DNA from: Prostheceraeus crozeri
Taxonomy: Eukaryota > Platyhelminthes > Polycladida > Euryleptidae
NCBI GenBank assembly: GCA_907163375.1
Contig: CAJQUW010015655.1
Span: 186,001 to 250,000 of the forward strand
DNA length: 64,000 nucleotides
Direction: 5' to 3'
The position numbers were made by a program, and so were the translations under genes. Under the pieces are notes generated by a model. The model saw only the letters and a list, made by a program, of their open reading frames with translations, did not search any database and was not told where the DNA came from. This document shows, one piece after another, positions 25,346 through 37,345 of the stretch; positions within the stretch are counted from its first letter, which is position 1; each line of letters opens with the position of its first letter.

Positions 25346-26864
25346 TGATGAAATTACTTTCATTCTCCACTTGTCGCACAGTAACGGTGTAAGAAGTCAC
25401 AGAACAGCATCTTCTAATTCACTTGCACCTACAGTTGTGAGACTGACGTATGACCAGTGCGACTTCTTTGCAAGTGTCGTGCAGCACATTGAACCGATTT
25501 CTATGTAATTGCCGAAACTCTACCTCAATAATTCAACAATTAGATCCAAAAAATGAGTGAGTTTCAAACACAAAAGTCATTTAACTTTGTTGCCTGCTAC
25601 ATAACAGTAAAATGAACATCTCAACGAATAGAAGATCCGTCTGAGCTGCTGATATCCAATCAAGAAAGCTCTTGACTTGCGATGTCTAAAGAGGCGTGCT
25701 CTAGTTGATCATTTTACGTCATAGAAGTCCATTCTCTCCATCATAGCAATAGCAGCTGAAAGTTAATCATGAAGTTAGCTACAAAAATAGAAAACACAAC
25801 AGTGAGATAGAGAACATTAGGGTAAGTTTGCGAACAATGCTTCCTACCTAAGTCACGGATTTCTGTCTAAATGCAGCAGTCCTAGAAATTGAGCGTTATG
25901 GACAAAGATCGACAATGATAAAATGATATCATCTGAAATTTCTGTTCCATTATATTTTCTGATCACAGATTCTTCGCATTTTGTATTGAAGCAAATTTAG
26001 TCTCTTTCGTTTGTTCGTATGTCCTTCCGCACTCCTTGATTCATGTAGCGAAAAGCAACAGGCTATTGTCTGTCAGTCTGTCTATCACACAAAGTGACAA
26101 ACAACTCATTAATAATACTGTCTTGATGTTTTTGAAGTCTTGACTGTAATCTAAATATTTTTAGCCTTTTCTTCGTACTTAGATACTGTTGGCCTAACTG
26201 CATAATGTGGGCATATTTATAATTCGAGTGTATAAAGCTTAAATCAAAACTTGGGATGTCTAATGTATAGGCCATAGGCCCTACCTAACTTTTGATATAC
26301 AAGAAACTTTGTATGACTAAACTGCTTTCTTCGGTCTTCCATTATTTGGAATATATTGATGCTGCATGCAATCTAATTTTAACTTCATTGCTAGGAGCAG
26401 TAAAAGTAGCATGGTAGCAGTGTAAATCGGAAAATTCGTATGACTAGGTCTATTTACGGTGCAGGCCTACGTATATTTCACTAAAAAACGGTTTCAGAAG
26501 TCATTGGTCACGCGGTCCGATATCTATGATTCAAAAAACTCATACATCGAGAAGGTGATGTCAGTTTGGCAGAAAACTGTAGCAACAATTCGGTTACACC
26601 ACCCTCAATTAAACTCGCGCTCGCATAAGCGCCCGTGGTGAAACCTTTAGTTATGATTTTCGCATCACTCCATCACAAGATCAATGTCATACTCTATGCC
26701 CAATGTGCAATTTGGATTCAAAAGTTTCAAAAATTCATTTGCCTATGTATTATGTCCTCATGCACTCGAAAGACGAAATAAACAGAAAAGCGAAAGTCAA
26801 ACAAATCACAAGCGGATCATTGTACGCGTATACTTACGAGGAGAGATTTTCAAAACAGATTGGC
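25346..26864. other. 3' flank of the potassium-channel gene
   Basis: Probably the 3' untranslated region and downstream sequence of the - strand channel gene. No additional exon or repeat family is recognised. A short gtctgtcagtctgtc run lies near 26068. Confidence 0.35.
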
Positions 26865-27092
26865 TCAGCAGTTACTCTGTTGAATATTCCGAACATTTTC
26901 CGGAATGACATCACCTTCATGAGCATAGTCATCACCATCGTCAAACTCTGGATCCACGAGACCAAGTTTTTCACCAAGCCAGCGAAATTTCGCGGCGATT
27001 TCGTCTTGAATAAGATTGAGACACATTGAAAGAATGGCAAGTCCAAATAAACAATACAATGCGCCCACGACCAATTCAATGGCTGTTTCTTT
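26865..27092 (-). CDS. Two-pore-domain K+ channel, last exon (TM4 and C-terminus)
   Basis: On the - strand the acceptor is caaaattgcag (AG at 27094-27093), and the exon starts in phase 0 with Lys-Glu-Thr. It encodes ELVVGALYCLFGLAILSMCL, the fourth transmembrane helix, then NLIQDEIAAKFRWLGEKLGL, the juxtamembrane 'LiqeE...k.rwlg.klGl' block typical of TWiK/TRESK-like K2P channels. A short acidic tail (DPEFDDGDDYAHEGD) ends at the stop at 26867-26865. K2P channels are plasma-membrane background potassium channels that act as dimers of four-helix, two-pore subunits. The partner exon with the second pore is at 56200-56442, with matching phase. Confidence 0.85.
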   Translation of the reverse strand, partial: KETAIELVVGALYCLFGLAILSMCLNLIQDEIAAKFRWLGEKLGLVDPEFDDGDDYAHEGDVIPENVRNIQQSNC

Positions 27093-27889
27093 CTGCAATT
27101 TTGAATGATGAATAAAAGGAAACATGTAATCGTTGGAAAAATCATTGAATACGTCATTACAGAAAAGTTTGAAAACTGGCTGTGATAGAGAAGGGCCTGC
27201 CTACTGCTTGTGAAATATTAGATATTTACCACATACTGCACTGGTGAAAGAAAACCAGCTGTCGGTTGGGCATCTAAACCGGTCGGGGGAAAGAAAATGC
27301 GTAGTTATTAGAAGGCCGATTTTAAAAAACCAATTTTCAAACAAATGCTATTTCCTGTATTTCAACAATCTCAAAAACAGTAGCTACACTGTGATGAAAC
27401 ACTAGATGTACCACAATGGATACGAAACTTGTCAACCACTGTAATGTACTAATAGTTATTCACTTTTTCCGGGGCCTCAGTCCGCATGCTATCCTTCTTT
27501 CCTCTCGGTAGTTGTTTCGTTCTTCCGTGTCCTCTTCTTCGGAGGTTGAAGTCTCCATGGAATCAATGCTATACCTTTTCCAAGTTAGCAAAATGCTCGC
27601 TCATCGTCATCCTAAGTAGGTGCTATCTAGAGAATGAGAATGACGCTAGGCGCCCGAGGGACGCTTTCTGATGACTTATTTTACTTGGTTTGTGATGTTC
27701 AATGAAATTGACGCGGTTCACATTGACATTCGCGCTCAATGGCAGCTACCTAGTCTAAAGAAAAACACTAAGTTATTCACAGGGCACTTAGTAGTTGATC
27801 TAAGTACTGTGACAGAAAAACTGCGTGCTGAAATAAACTGTAATTTGGCGCCAGATTGGTCTCTTCATACAAACTTTTTCTTGTGATAG

Positions 27890-28835
27890 AAAAATTTCAG
27901 ATTGAGGCTTATATTTACATTTTTTTAAGTCATGTTCCGATGTCTAATAAGAGAGGATTGGTTCGATGTTTATTTGATAGAGCCCGTTGTATATGTTCTG
28001 ATTGTTCTTGGGAGGCCGAGTGTCGTTTTTTATTTGACACTTTGAAGGCCAACGGTTATCCTGAGCAGTTCATACTGAAGTACTATACTGCAAAAAAGGA
28101 ACTACCGACTTTTGGTCCCAAATGTAAACCTGTTTACATTCGTGTTCCTTTTCTGCATGATAGGTTTTCCACAGTTTTTTATAAGAAATTAAGTCGTGTC
28201 ACTAAAAGTGTTTGTCCTGCCATCGATCCTGTTGTAACACATAGTACGAGATCTATTTCTGTTTGTTCTCTGAAGGATGAGTTGCACTTCGAGTGTAAGG
28301 CCCGTGTTGTGTATAAGTTTTCTTGTGGTTGTGGATGCAGCTACGTGGGCCGCACTCAACGTGCTTTGTCTGCCAGAGTGTCTGAGCATCTAACAGCATG
28401 GATATACTCTTGTGGTTTTCGTCCTCGCTCAAAGTCTTTGCCAGATAGCGCTGTTGCCAGGCATGTTATGTCATGCAACCTTTTTGACAAGTCTGTTCCT
28501 CCAGTCAGTCATTTTTCTGTACTGGCTCATTCTGACCCTGTTTTTCTTCTAAGCATTTTGGAGTCATTATTGATAAAATTGTACAAACCTGCTTTGTGTA
28601 TCCAGAAACAATTCATTTTCTCTCTTGCTTTGCCTTGGTAGATTTCTATGTTAGTTCTGTCCGTCATTCCGTCCTTTTGAGTTGCTGTCATTTTGCTGTG
28701 TCAGTGTCGATTGCATTAGTGTATTATTGTCAGTTAACCGGTGTCCACCCTTGAGAAGAGCCGGCGAAAACGTTCGGGTGTTAACTTTTTTCCTTTGACT
28801 TATTTTAACTTTCAATAAATTATGATTTCGAGAAT
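27890..28835 (+). mobile_element. 5'-truncated Penelope-like element
   Basis: Only the end of the coding region and the 3' tail are present. The tail after the stop contains 'cacccttgagaagagccggc' followed by gaaaacgttcgggtgttaac (about 28745-28790), with gttaac repeated on both sides, then an AT-rich end with caataaat. Penelope-like elements are retroelements with a reverse transcriptase fused to a GIY-YIG nuclease; the reverse transcriptase part is missing here. The left edge is approximate. Confidence 0.75.
27892..28641 (+). pseudogene. Penelope-like GIY-YIG endonuclease region
   Basis: An open frame of about 250 codons. It begins with the post-reverse-transcriptase linker (SHVPMSNKRGLVRCLFDRAR, then FDTLKANGYPEQFI). 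In the C-terminal half it has the GIY-YIG core ARVVYKFSCGCGCSYVGRTQ, with VVY/YVG as the variant signature, followed by RALSARVSEH with the expected Arg and His. Further on come SAVARHVMSCN and LLSILESLLIKLYKPALC, which supplies the conserved Glu. The Cys-rich CGCGC insertion is typical of the Penelope group. No break is visible within this part, but without the reverse transcriptase the copy cannot be autonomous. Confidence 0.8.
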
Positions 28836-28948
28836 AGTTGTGTTTGCGGTGTACAAATTCATCAACGACAGACATTGCTTCAATTATAGAAAAATTTTTT
28901 GAAAAAAATTTCTTCACTACTGTGAGGAAAAAATTAGCTGATTTTTAG

Positions 28949-29595
28949 GCCTTCAGGTACTTATGGATTATCTCCCCCTTATGTTTTCAAATTTGTCTAA
29001 AATCTGCAAAAGTGAATCAATCGTCACCAAAGTTCGGGTAAACGTACTTAAGCATAATTATTTTCTACCCACATACAAAAGTTTATGAAGATCAGACGAC
29101 AAGCTCTTCTTGCATTAGAGACGGTGACGTGAAGTGTAGCGATGCCAACAGCTTCATCTGACTTCGTCTGTTCGACGCATCATTGTTGCTCGTGCGTGCA
29201 TTGTTCTCTCCCTCTTCGTCTCATCCACTGCCATTTGAAATCTTCCCGCAACCACTACTTTGCCACACCTTTTTAAGAAGCAAATTAATGTAAGGGATGT
29301 GGCCTGGTCATCATCGCTTCACGAGTTGTCGGGAAATGACGTTGTTGACCTCAAGTGTCTTCTGCTCAGACGGTGAGGTCATAAGATAGATCAAGCTGCC
29401 GGCATCGCTGCACTTCACGTTAACGCTCCTAATTCAAAAACTGCTTCTCCGAATTGCCGAAAACTTGGTATGCGGCTAGAGAATATCCCCACTTACATGT
29501 GTTTGAAGTTTTGTGACGATTGATTCATTTCTATGGCTTTTAGACAAATTTGAAAACATGGGGTTGGGAGATAACCCATAAGCACCGGCCTTCAA
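28949..29595. mobile_element. Foldback element with ~250-bp arms
   Basis: The left arm (ggccttcaggtacttatgga, tgttttcaaatttgtctaaa, gtgaatcaatcgtcacc, gacgtgaagtgtagcgatgc) and the right arm (gcatcgctgcacttcacgtt, gtgacgattgattcattt, tttagacaaatttgaaaaca, ccataagcaccggcc) are inverted and about 85% alike by eye. The centre is about 150-200 bp. No coding and no certain target duplication. Confidence 0.65.
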
Positions 29596-30182
29596 CCACT
29601 GGCCTTCAGAAATAACATATTTTGAAAGCCTCGGAAAAATAAGTAATTGGCCGGTTTTTTTGTCGCCAGTGCAGTATATTCACTTTAGCTGCCATGTCAG
29701 TACATGAATGAGGGACGAAACGCAAGAGCTACATCGCCTTCTACATCTGCAGATTAACATAAAATGCATATGTTGTATCTATAACGATGGAAACAATATG
29801 ACGTCTTGGTCACATCACAAGAAAATTTCAGAAGAATTCAAATAACTTTCTAAAATAGATTTTAAAATATTCGATTATTTCAAAGCTTCAACCCCGAAAT
29901 TAAGAGGGAATATGCTGGTTATGTGATTATCTGACAGATAATTAAGTATCGCCGTGACGGAGCGTGTAGTGGGAGATTGAATATCACAGCACGTTTTCCT
30001 CATAAACATATCAATGAAAAGTTATATATTCATAATAACAATGCTGCAAGCATTCTGAAAATATATACTGTAATTTATCAAATTGCTGGATAAATGCAGC
30101 ATTTCAATGAAAATGAACCGGCGGTAGTCTTTCACTGTCTCGGTTCATCATGAAACCAATCACATTCCGACATTCTGTTATA

Positions 30183-30904
30183 GTCCGGCAGCCAGAGCGA
30201 GTTTCTGCAGGGAACGAGGACGAAAGTGAGACTTTCATACAATGATGTACACCCCTTGCCTACTACGAATCGGCACGTCTGCCGAGTTCTAGTGAGTTCC
30301 TCTTCTTGTCAGACAGAGTGAAAGAAAAACAGATGTAAATCCAATGGGACGCAGATTGCAGTTTTTGGTTATAATGAAATTTTCTATGTTTTCTCTGTTT
30401 AAACGAAAAGTACTAAGCCCACAGTCACAATTTTTGACATAGAAGTCTTCAGATCATTTCCTATGATGTTCATGCACCCCTGTCTATTAACCTACACACA
30501 TTTAGATTTGACGAGCCTCTTAATGTCGGTGAACACAAGCATTTTGAGCAACTTTATCCACATTCAACTACATTCTCGCATACATCGCCGATCAGAAGCA
30601 TGATAATAGCAGATGCACGTCATAGGAAATGACCTAAAGACATTCCATGTCAAATATTATGACTGTGGGCTTAGTACTTATCGCTTAATTAGAGAAAACA
30701 TAGAAAATTTCATTTTAACCAAAAACTGCAATCTGCGTCCCATTGGATTTACATCTGTTTTTCTTTGATACTGTCTGACAAGAAGAGGAACTCACTAGAA
30801 CTCGGCAGACGCAGCGATTCGTAGTAGGCATAGGGTATACATCATTCTGTGAAAGTCTCACTTTCGGCCTCGTTCCCTGCAGAAACTCGTTCTGGCTGCC
30901 GTAC
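30183..30904 (+). mobile_element. Foldback family copy 1 (GTCCGGCAGCC ends)
   Basis: Begins ta|gtccggcagccagagcgagt and ends inverted as actcgttctggctgccgtac. The arms are about 300 bp each and pair along almost all their length (for example caatgggacgcagattgcag against ctgcaatctgcgtcccattg). An unpaired centre of about 130 bp contains catcgccgatcagaagcatg. No coding capacity. The TA flank suggests Tc1/mariner-type mobilisation. Confidence 0.8.
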
Positions 30905-31390
30905 TTTTAACTTTGAACGTGAATTGTGAAACTATGATAACAAAACATTGAAATTTATGAAATTAGGAAATCCTTACCCTCATCAGATTGATTATGCTAC
31001 TGCGATTTATTTGCAGTGTAGATCACATGAATCGGTTTGGTAGATCGAGTACAATCGTAAATAATGACTTTGGTAATAAGCGTCTGTTAACTGTCACTTG
31101 TTATCAAGTGATTTCTTTGATCTAGTTTTCTTGATACTTGACCAAAATCACCGAAACGGACGTCGTTTGGATCGAAATGTTATGGAGAATGCGATGGTAT
31201 CATTCATTTTGCAATCAGAAGCAAAAAGTTTTTTCTAGAATGGAAAACTGTTGTTGAAATGGGTTGAGACCAATTTGAGAGCTCGGCAACCGAGCTGCGT
31301 GTGAACGCCATCTGCGGCTTAACGCTGAGAAGCCATTTAGCTCGGCAGAAAATAGCCATAAAACCGTGCTCTGTCTGAACGGGCGTTGTA
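30905..31390. other. Spacer between foldback copies 1 and 2
   Basis: No feature recognised. It includes a GC-richer patch (31270-31390) that directly abuts copy 2, with agctcggcaaccgagct as a short palindrome. Confidence 0.4.
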
Positions 31391-32118
31391 GTCCGGCAGC
31401 CAGAACGAGTTTCTACAGGGAACGAGGACGAAAGTGAGACTTTCATACAATGATGTACACCCTATGCCTACTACGAATCGCTGCGTCTGCCGAGTTCTAG
31501 TGAGTTCCTCTTCTTGTCAGACAAGATCAAAGAAAAACACATGTAAATCCAATGGGACGCAGATTGCAGTTTTTGGTTAAAATGAAATTTTCTATGTTTT
31601 CTCTAATTAAGCGATAAGTACTAAGGGATTAAGCGATAAGTCATAATTTTTGACATGGAATGTCTTCACGTCATTTCCTATGATGTGCACGTGATATTAT
31701 GCTTCTGATCGGCGATGTATGCGAGAATGTGGTTGAATGTGGATAAAGTTGCTCAAAATGTTTGTGTTTGCCGACATTAAGAGGCTCGCCAAATCTAGAT
31801 GTGTTTGGTTTTATAGACAGGGGAGCATGAAGATGAAAAGAAATGACCTGAAGACATTCAATGCCAAAAATTAAGACTGTGAGCTTAGTACTTATCGCTT
31901 AATTAGAGAAAACATAGAAAATTTCATTATAACCAAAAACTGCAATCTGCGTCCCATTGGATTTACATGTGTTTTTCTTTGATACTGTCTGACAAGAAGA
32001 GGAACTCACTAGAACTCGGCAGACGTGCCGATTCGTAGTCGGTATATGGTGTACATCATTCTGTGAAAGTCTCACTTTCGGCTTCGTTCCCTGCAGAAAC
32101 TCGTTCTGGCTGCCGGAC
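31391..32118 (-). mobile_element. Foldback family copy 2, opposite orientation
   Basis: A complete 728-bp copy between TA (31389-31390) and TA (32119-32120), with perfect-looking termini gtccggcagccagaacgagt and gttctggctgccggac. Its centre reads catgctcc...cttctgatcggcgatgtat, the reverse complement of the centre in copy 1, so the two copies lie head to head about 0.5 kb apart. Confidence 0.8.
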
Positions 32119-32430
32119 TATTAAAGGAATAGTAACATTATGACAACGCAGAGATAATATTCAGAAGATGCAGTACTACTCTCAGAATATAAGTATTGTG
32201 CTTGAATCTCCTAAACTGTCTCTCGGATTGAATTTTCAAAACTGATTATCAACTTTGCTTTCTATCAAAATTATAGAATTCAAATGAGTCCACTAGAATT
32301 TTACAACTCATCAGGCATGAGTATGGACCGCAGTTTTATGTGAGTAAATAGATAATCAATCAATATTCCAAAGTAAGCAGCGATAGCCAATAAAATAAAT
32401 ATTTACCTGTAAAAGTAAATGAGTCTAACG

Positions 32431-33090
32431 CAGGGGTGCGGAGTCGGAGTCCCTCCGGACTCCGGCCTATAACTAGACCTGAAGTAAAATACAAACAAAT
32501 TATTTATCCTCGTGCATAGCTGTCACTGTCAACTTTCTGCGTCAAACAAAAGTGCAGAGACAGCAGTACATGCAAAGCTTGTAATAGTTGAGGGAATGAT
32601 CCGCTATAGTGAAAAAGGATTGTCTTTTCACTCAGTGATTTAGTACAGAAGACAAGCCCTTCTTAACCTCGATCACACCTACGCACCTAAGGTCACATCA
32701 GAGACAAAAATGAAATATTAGTCTGTTTGAGAACATTACCTCTTACCCTCACGTTAATCGTGTGTGATGACTCCTCCAAAGTGCATATTGAAATGGAAAG
32801 TGTAGTCATATTTTTGAAGAAGTGGTGTATCTTCCTGTCTGCTAGAGACTGGAGAAAAACCGTGTGAAGCACACATCAGAAAGATGGGAGGAGTCGAGTC
32901 GCATGCATCCAACTTAAAGCGACATTTGATGGACTCATCGAAAATGATTGATGATTGATAATTGATACAGGAATGATCACTAAACATAAGTTCAGGTAAG
33001 CCCATAATGAACTATGCTGTAGGTTACCATTTTTTTCAAAAACTAGGCTTGCAACCCGGAGTCGGAGTCCTATCAGCCCCCGCATCCCTG
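32431..33090 (+). mobile_element. hAT deletion derivative A with BED-finger remnant
   Basis: Ends CAGGGGTGCGGAGTCGGAGT and ...CCCCGCATCCCTG, flanked by perfect 8-bp duplications GTCTAACG (32423-32430 and 33091-33098), the hAT hallmark. About 660 bp. The interior on the + strand retains a piece encoding a BED-type zinc-finger end (SHASNLKRHL near 32895-32930), so it is an internally deleted relative of an autonomous BED-hAT. Confidence 0.8.
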
Positions 33091-33276
33091 GTCTAACGTA
33101 CCCGAAGTGTTTTCACAATTTCACAGCAGTTAGTACTTCGAAAATGATCTTGGTTAGGGACTATTTCATAAATTATCATCCCTTGAACAGAATGATCCCG
33201 ATCATAGCTGACAACTGGTTATGTACGTCTTATGTACCACGTTAATTTCACCCTCGAAAGTGCATAGCATTAAATA

Positions 33277-33832
33277 GTCAAGCAGCAAGAACGAATTTCT
33301 GCAGGGAACGGGACTTTCACAGAATGATGCACATTCTATGCCTACTACGAAGCTATGCCTAGCGAACATGACAATCCAATGGGACGCAAATTACAGTTTT
33401 TGGCAAAAATGAGATTTTCTGTATGCTCTCTTAACAACTGTAAAGTGCTACGCCTAGAGCCACAATTTTTTACATGGAAATGTCTTCAGGTCATTACTTA
33501 TCAAGTTCATGAGCATTTATCTATGAAGCTACACACATTCAGATTTGGCAAGCCTCCTACTATCGGCAAACACCAACATGTTGACCCACTTTGTCCACAT
33601 TAAGCCACATTCTCACATACATCGCCAATCAGAAGCATGATAGTATCACATACACACGATTGGAAATGACCAGCAGACATAACATGTCGAAAATTATGGC
33701 TCTAGACTTCATACTTTTTAGTTGATAAGAGAAAACACAGAAAATAACATTTTTTGCCAAAAACGTCAATCTGCTTCATATTGGATCAGCATGTGTTTTT
33801 CTGTGATCCTGTCTGACAAGAAGATTCATTAT
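33277..33832 (+). mobile_element. Foldback family copy 3, old and right-truncated
   Basis: Starts after TA (33275-33276) with a decayed terminus (gtcaagcagcaagaacgaat), then ctgcagggaacggg, ccaatgggacgcaaattaca and catcgccaatcagaagcatg. The right arm stops around gtctgacaagaag. It is more diverged from copies 1 and 2 than those are from each other. Confidence 0.7.
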
Positions 33833-34011
33833 GTTCACTGGTTAACGTTCTCTATAGTCATCGTTCACAAGTCGTTTTCTGTAGTTCACAAGAAAGTTTG
33901 ATGTGGTTTTCCCAGCTTTGAAGTTAAAATATTCATTAATTTATTAAATATAACTGTACTGCTACAGCTGTAGCAAAGGCGCCACTTCTTGTCGTAAATT
34001 TTGATATACAG

Positions 34012-34033
34012 GGTGTCCATAAAGTTTGTACCT
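34012..34033 (+). repeat. Mariner-like terminal remnant
   Basis: acagggtgtccataaagttt is a familiar Tc1/mariner-type terminus. It continues as gtacct, where the hAT element inserted, and resumes after it at 37338 (ttgtacctggttttaaccca). The other terminus was not found. Confidence 0.5.
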
Positions 34034-34317
34034 CAGTGGTTCTCAACCTATGGGCCGCGGCCCAGACATGGGCCGCGGAGCCCTCCCAGATGGGCCGCGG
34101 AGCCCTCCCAGATGGGCCGCGGCCGGCTAGCGGTGATGTGATTCCCGCCGCCAATCAATCCTGCCTGTCTGTGATTGGCTGACTGAGCGGTGATGTGATT
34201 GGCTGACTGGACCACGCGATAACCGCTACGCTGTCGCTACAACTGCTAATAACCGCTGCGCTGTCTGCGTGCACACACTGAGTTAGGCTGTCTTCGTTCT
34301 AGACGTGTGGCTGTGTA

Positions 34318-37157
34318 ATGCCGAAGCGCACATATAAAGAAGCATTCCTCGGCCTCGGGTTTACGGAAATCATCAGCAGCGGTGAATCGAAGCCACAATG
34401 TGTGGTCTGTTCGAGGTGTTGTCGAACGAAGCCTTGAAGGAGAGCAAGCTTCTCCGTCATCTGCGCTCGAAGCACCCAGCACTCGAAGATAAAGGTAAGT
34501 CTGATTGAAAATACAGTGCTGATCAAAAAAAACCGACCACTTAAACTTGATCAATTTTAATCGCTTCTCCTGCCTTCAATATTTGTCGTACAGCAACGAG
34601 ATATAATCATTCGAAAGATGACTTTCCACAGATTCAAATGAGCTATAATTTGTTAACATCCGTTGCCAAATGTCTTGACCACAGTCCAAAAAACGAAAAA
34701 ACGCATTTTTTTTCAACGGCGTTTTAATTGATATTAGATCTCAAAAATTCAGAATAATTTTTATACCAAAATGTGTAGAATTTAATAAGCTTTAATATGA
34801 TATATCATTTATTAAAATCGGTTCATAAATAAAAAAGATAATTATTTGGTAAAAATTATGAATTTTAACTTCAAATCAATTAATTTTCCTTTACTTAAAG
34901 TTGTTAATTTCATTTCTTTATTGATTTGCATAAAACACTGCATAATATTTTTCTACGGTTTTAATAACGTTGAAGAGGTAATAATGCTATTGTTTAGAAA
35001 ACAAGTTTTCGAGCATACAGGTATGAAACAAGACATTTGGCGTCAGTTATATGACTCATCTGGGCAAAAGGAAAATTAATTGATTTGAAGTTAAAATTCA
35101 TAATTTTTACCAAATAATTATCTTTTTTATTTATGAACCGATTTTAATAAATGATATATCATATTAAAGCTTATTAAATTCTACACATTTTGGTATAAAA
35201 ATTATTCTGAAATTTTGAGATCTAATATCAATTAAACGCCGTTGAAAAAAATGCGTTTTTTTCGTTTTTGGACTGTGGTCAAGACATTTGGCAACGGATG
35301 TTAACAAATTATAGCTCATTTGAATCTGTGGAAAGTCATTCTTTCGAATGATGTATATCTCGTTGCTGTACGACAAATATTGAAGGCAGGAGAAGCGATT
35401 AAAATTGATCAAGTTTAAGTGGTCGGTTTTTTTTGATCAGCACTGTATAATATTAAATATAATTATAATAAAATTATGTCGTTTTGTATTACTACAGAGC
35501 TGGACTACTTCAAAACGCTGGAGGGCAGGGTCAGACGGTGGGAGACTGACGTCGGCGTCGAATCCGGCCGTCATATTGCAGAAAAACTTGACCGCTCGCT
35601 TCTTTCGACGTTGCGTGGAGATGGCGCGCAAGAAGGTTGCACATACGATGGCCGAAGATTCGTAAAGCCAGCCATCATCGACGTCTGAAAATTCTCGAAG
35701 AAGACGCAGCTGCGAAGAAGGTACGTATACCTACGTTGGCTATAAATGACGCATGCAAACATAGACATTCACATTTCAGGTTTCGAACGTGCCCATGTCC
35801 AACGACACAATCAGACGGCGCATTGCTGAGATGTCGGCGGATGTGCTGGAGAACAGGTCGTGCAGGAAATGATAGCCGCCGGGAAGTTCGGTATTCAACT
35901 GGACGAAAGTACGGACACGAGCAACGATCCACAGCTGTGGTGTATGTGAGGTACCGACGTAACGACGAATTGGTGGAAGAGATGTTGTTTTGCCACGCGC
36001 TGGAGACAACGACAACAGGAGCAGACATCTTTAATTGTGTCGACCAGTTCTTCTGTGACGAGGGCCTGAGCTGGCAAAACTGCTTCAGTATCACCACTGA
36101 CGGCGCACCTGCGATGCTTGGTACCCTTCCAAGGGTTTTACGGCCGCGTGAAGCAAGTGCAGCCAGACGTGGTTTTCTGTGCATTGCATGGTGCACAGAG
36201 AGAACTTGGCGTCGAAAGAGTTGGGCGGCGAGCTGAGCGCTGTCATGAAGGACGTTGTTGACGTGGTGAACTTCATCAATGCGCGGGCGCTGAACTCTCG
36301 GATTTTTGCCAAGCTTTGTGCAGAAGTGGGGGCAGAGCATGTGCATCTGCTGTATCACTCTTCAGTCCGCTGGCTCTCAAGGGGAAAAGTGCTCGCGAGA
36401 GTCGTGGAGCTGAGGACGGAGGTGGAGATGTTTCTTGTCGAGAAGAAAACACAACTTAGCAGCGAAGTTCAACGATCCGAGGTGGCTGTTGCAGGCCGCG
36501 TACCTTGCAAGACGTGTTTGGGGAACTGAACATCTTGAACAGCTCGATGCAAGGTAGAAACACAAATGTTGTCGACCTCACCGAGAAGCTGCTGGCATTC
36601 AAGCAGAAGCTGATGCTATGGCAGCAAAAAAGTTGACACCAATAGAACAGCGGTCTTCCCACATTCAATCTACTGCTCGAAGACTCGTCGGACGACGACG
36701 CGGCCTACGCCAGAAAATTGGCCTCAGCCCACCTGGAAAAGCTGGCCGTGAAATTCGAGGAGTATCTTCCGCCCATTGATGTCAAGCTGCACAGTTGGGT
36801 GCGGCAGCCATTTGACTGCAAGTCGAGGACGCGCCGGACAGTCCTGGAGTACAGGAAGAACTCATCGAGGTTCAGCACGACTACGTGTTGCGGCAGCAAT
36901 TCAAAGAAAAGTCATTGGGCAACTTTTGGGCTTCGCTGATGAGGAGCAAACCGACGCTGGCAGGAGAAGCAATGAAGTCCCTGTTGCCCTTCGCTACCAC
37001 GTACCTCGCAGAACAGGGGTTTTCAGCGCTCACGGTCATAAAAACCAAATACCGGGGAAGGCTGCAGCCAGGAAACGACATGAGGCTCGCGCTTACCACG
37101 ATCAAGCCGAGGTTTGAGCGGCTTGCAGCTATGAAGCAGCACCAGGGAGCGCACTAA
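34318..37157 (+). pseudogene. ZBED-like hAT transposase, broken
   Basis: The ATG at 34318 opens MPKRTYKEAFLGLGFTEIIS and a BED-type finger (CVVC, then HLRSKHP). After the insert the order is: SASNPAVILQKNLTA, a segment recalling IAEMSADVLE / GKFGIQLDES with the first catalytic Asp, YVRYRRNDELVEEMLFCHAL, FSITTDGAPAMLG, CMVHRENLASKELGGELSA, LYHSSVRWLSRGKVLARV, and the C-terminal dimerisation region with LLPFATTYLAEQGFSALTVI and KTKYRGRL, stop at 37157. The sequence lies in several frames, so there are multiple frameshifts in addition to the inserted element. The N-terminal block and the intact ends suggest a moderately young fossil. Confidence 0.85.
34514..35445. mobile_element. Tc1-type foldback element nested in hAT
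   Basis: CAGTGCTGATCAAAAAAAAC at the left and its inverse (ttttgatcagcactg) at the right, flanked by TA (34512-34513 and 35446-35447). The arms are about 378 bp each and almost identical; the AT-rich loop is about 180 bp (34891-35067). No transposase remains. The near-identity of the arms points to recent insertion or gene conversion. Confidence 0.85.
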
Positions 37158-37345
37158 CAACCAATTTTTACTGACTACTGAGTAATGACCATGTTATGGC
37201 CAAATAAATAAAGCGTTGTGGAAATACTACCCATTTTTTATTTTTGACCACCCATTTTGGATTTTCGTCGGTTGGGCCGCGCCGAGGTCCGGGATTCCAG
37301 GATTTGGGCCCCGGCCAAAAAAGGTTGAGAACCACTGTTGTACCT

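Larger units (their letters stand above)
34034..37337 (+). mobile_element. Charlie-like hAT transposon with nested insertion
   Basis: The termini CAGTGGTTCTCAACC and GGTTGAGAACCACTG are perfect inverted repeats of the hAT-Charlie type, with 8-bp duplications TTGTACCT (34026-34033 and 37338-37345). The left end has a tandemly doubled gatgggccgcggagccctcc block (34070-34125). The transposase runs rightward and is split by a Tc1-type foldback at 34514-35445. Without that insert the element is about 2.4 kb. Confidence 0.9.

Noticed and set aside
27486-27886. Frames just left of the Penelope-like fragment as its reverse transcriptase
   Set aside because: They contain no reverse transcriptase motif and no continuity with the nuclease frame.
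30183-32118. Segmental inverted duplication of host sequence
   Set aside because: Discrete termini, TA flanks and further copies elsewhere in the window identify a mobile foldback family.
35571-36668. Long - strand frames over the hAT transposase
   Set aside because: They are antisense shadows of the recognisable + strand hAT coding sequence.
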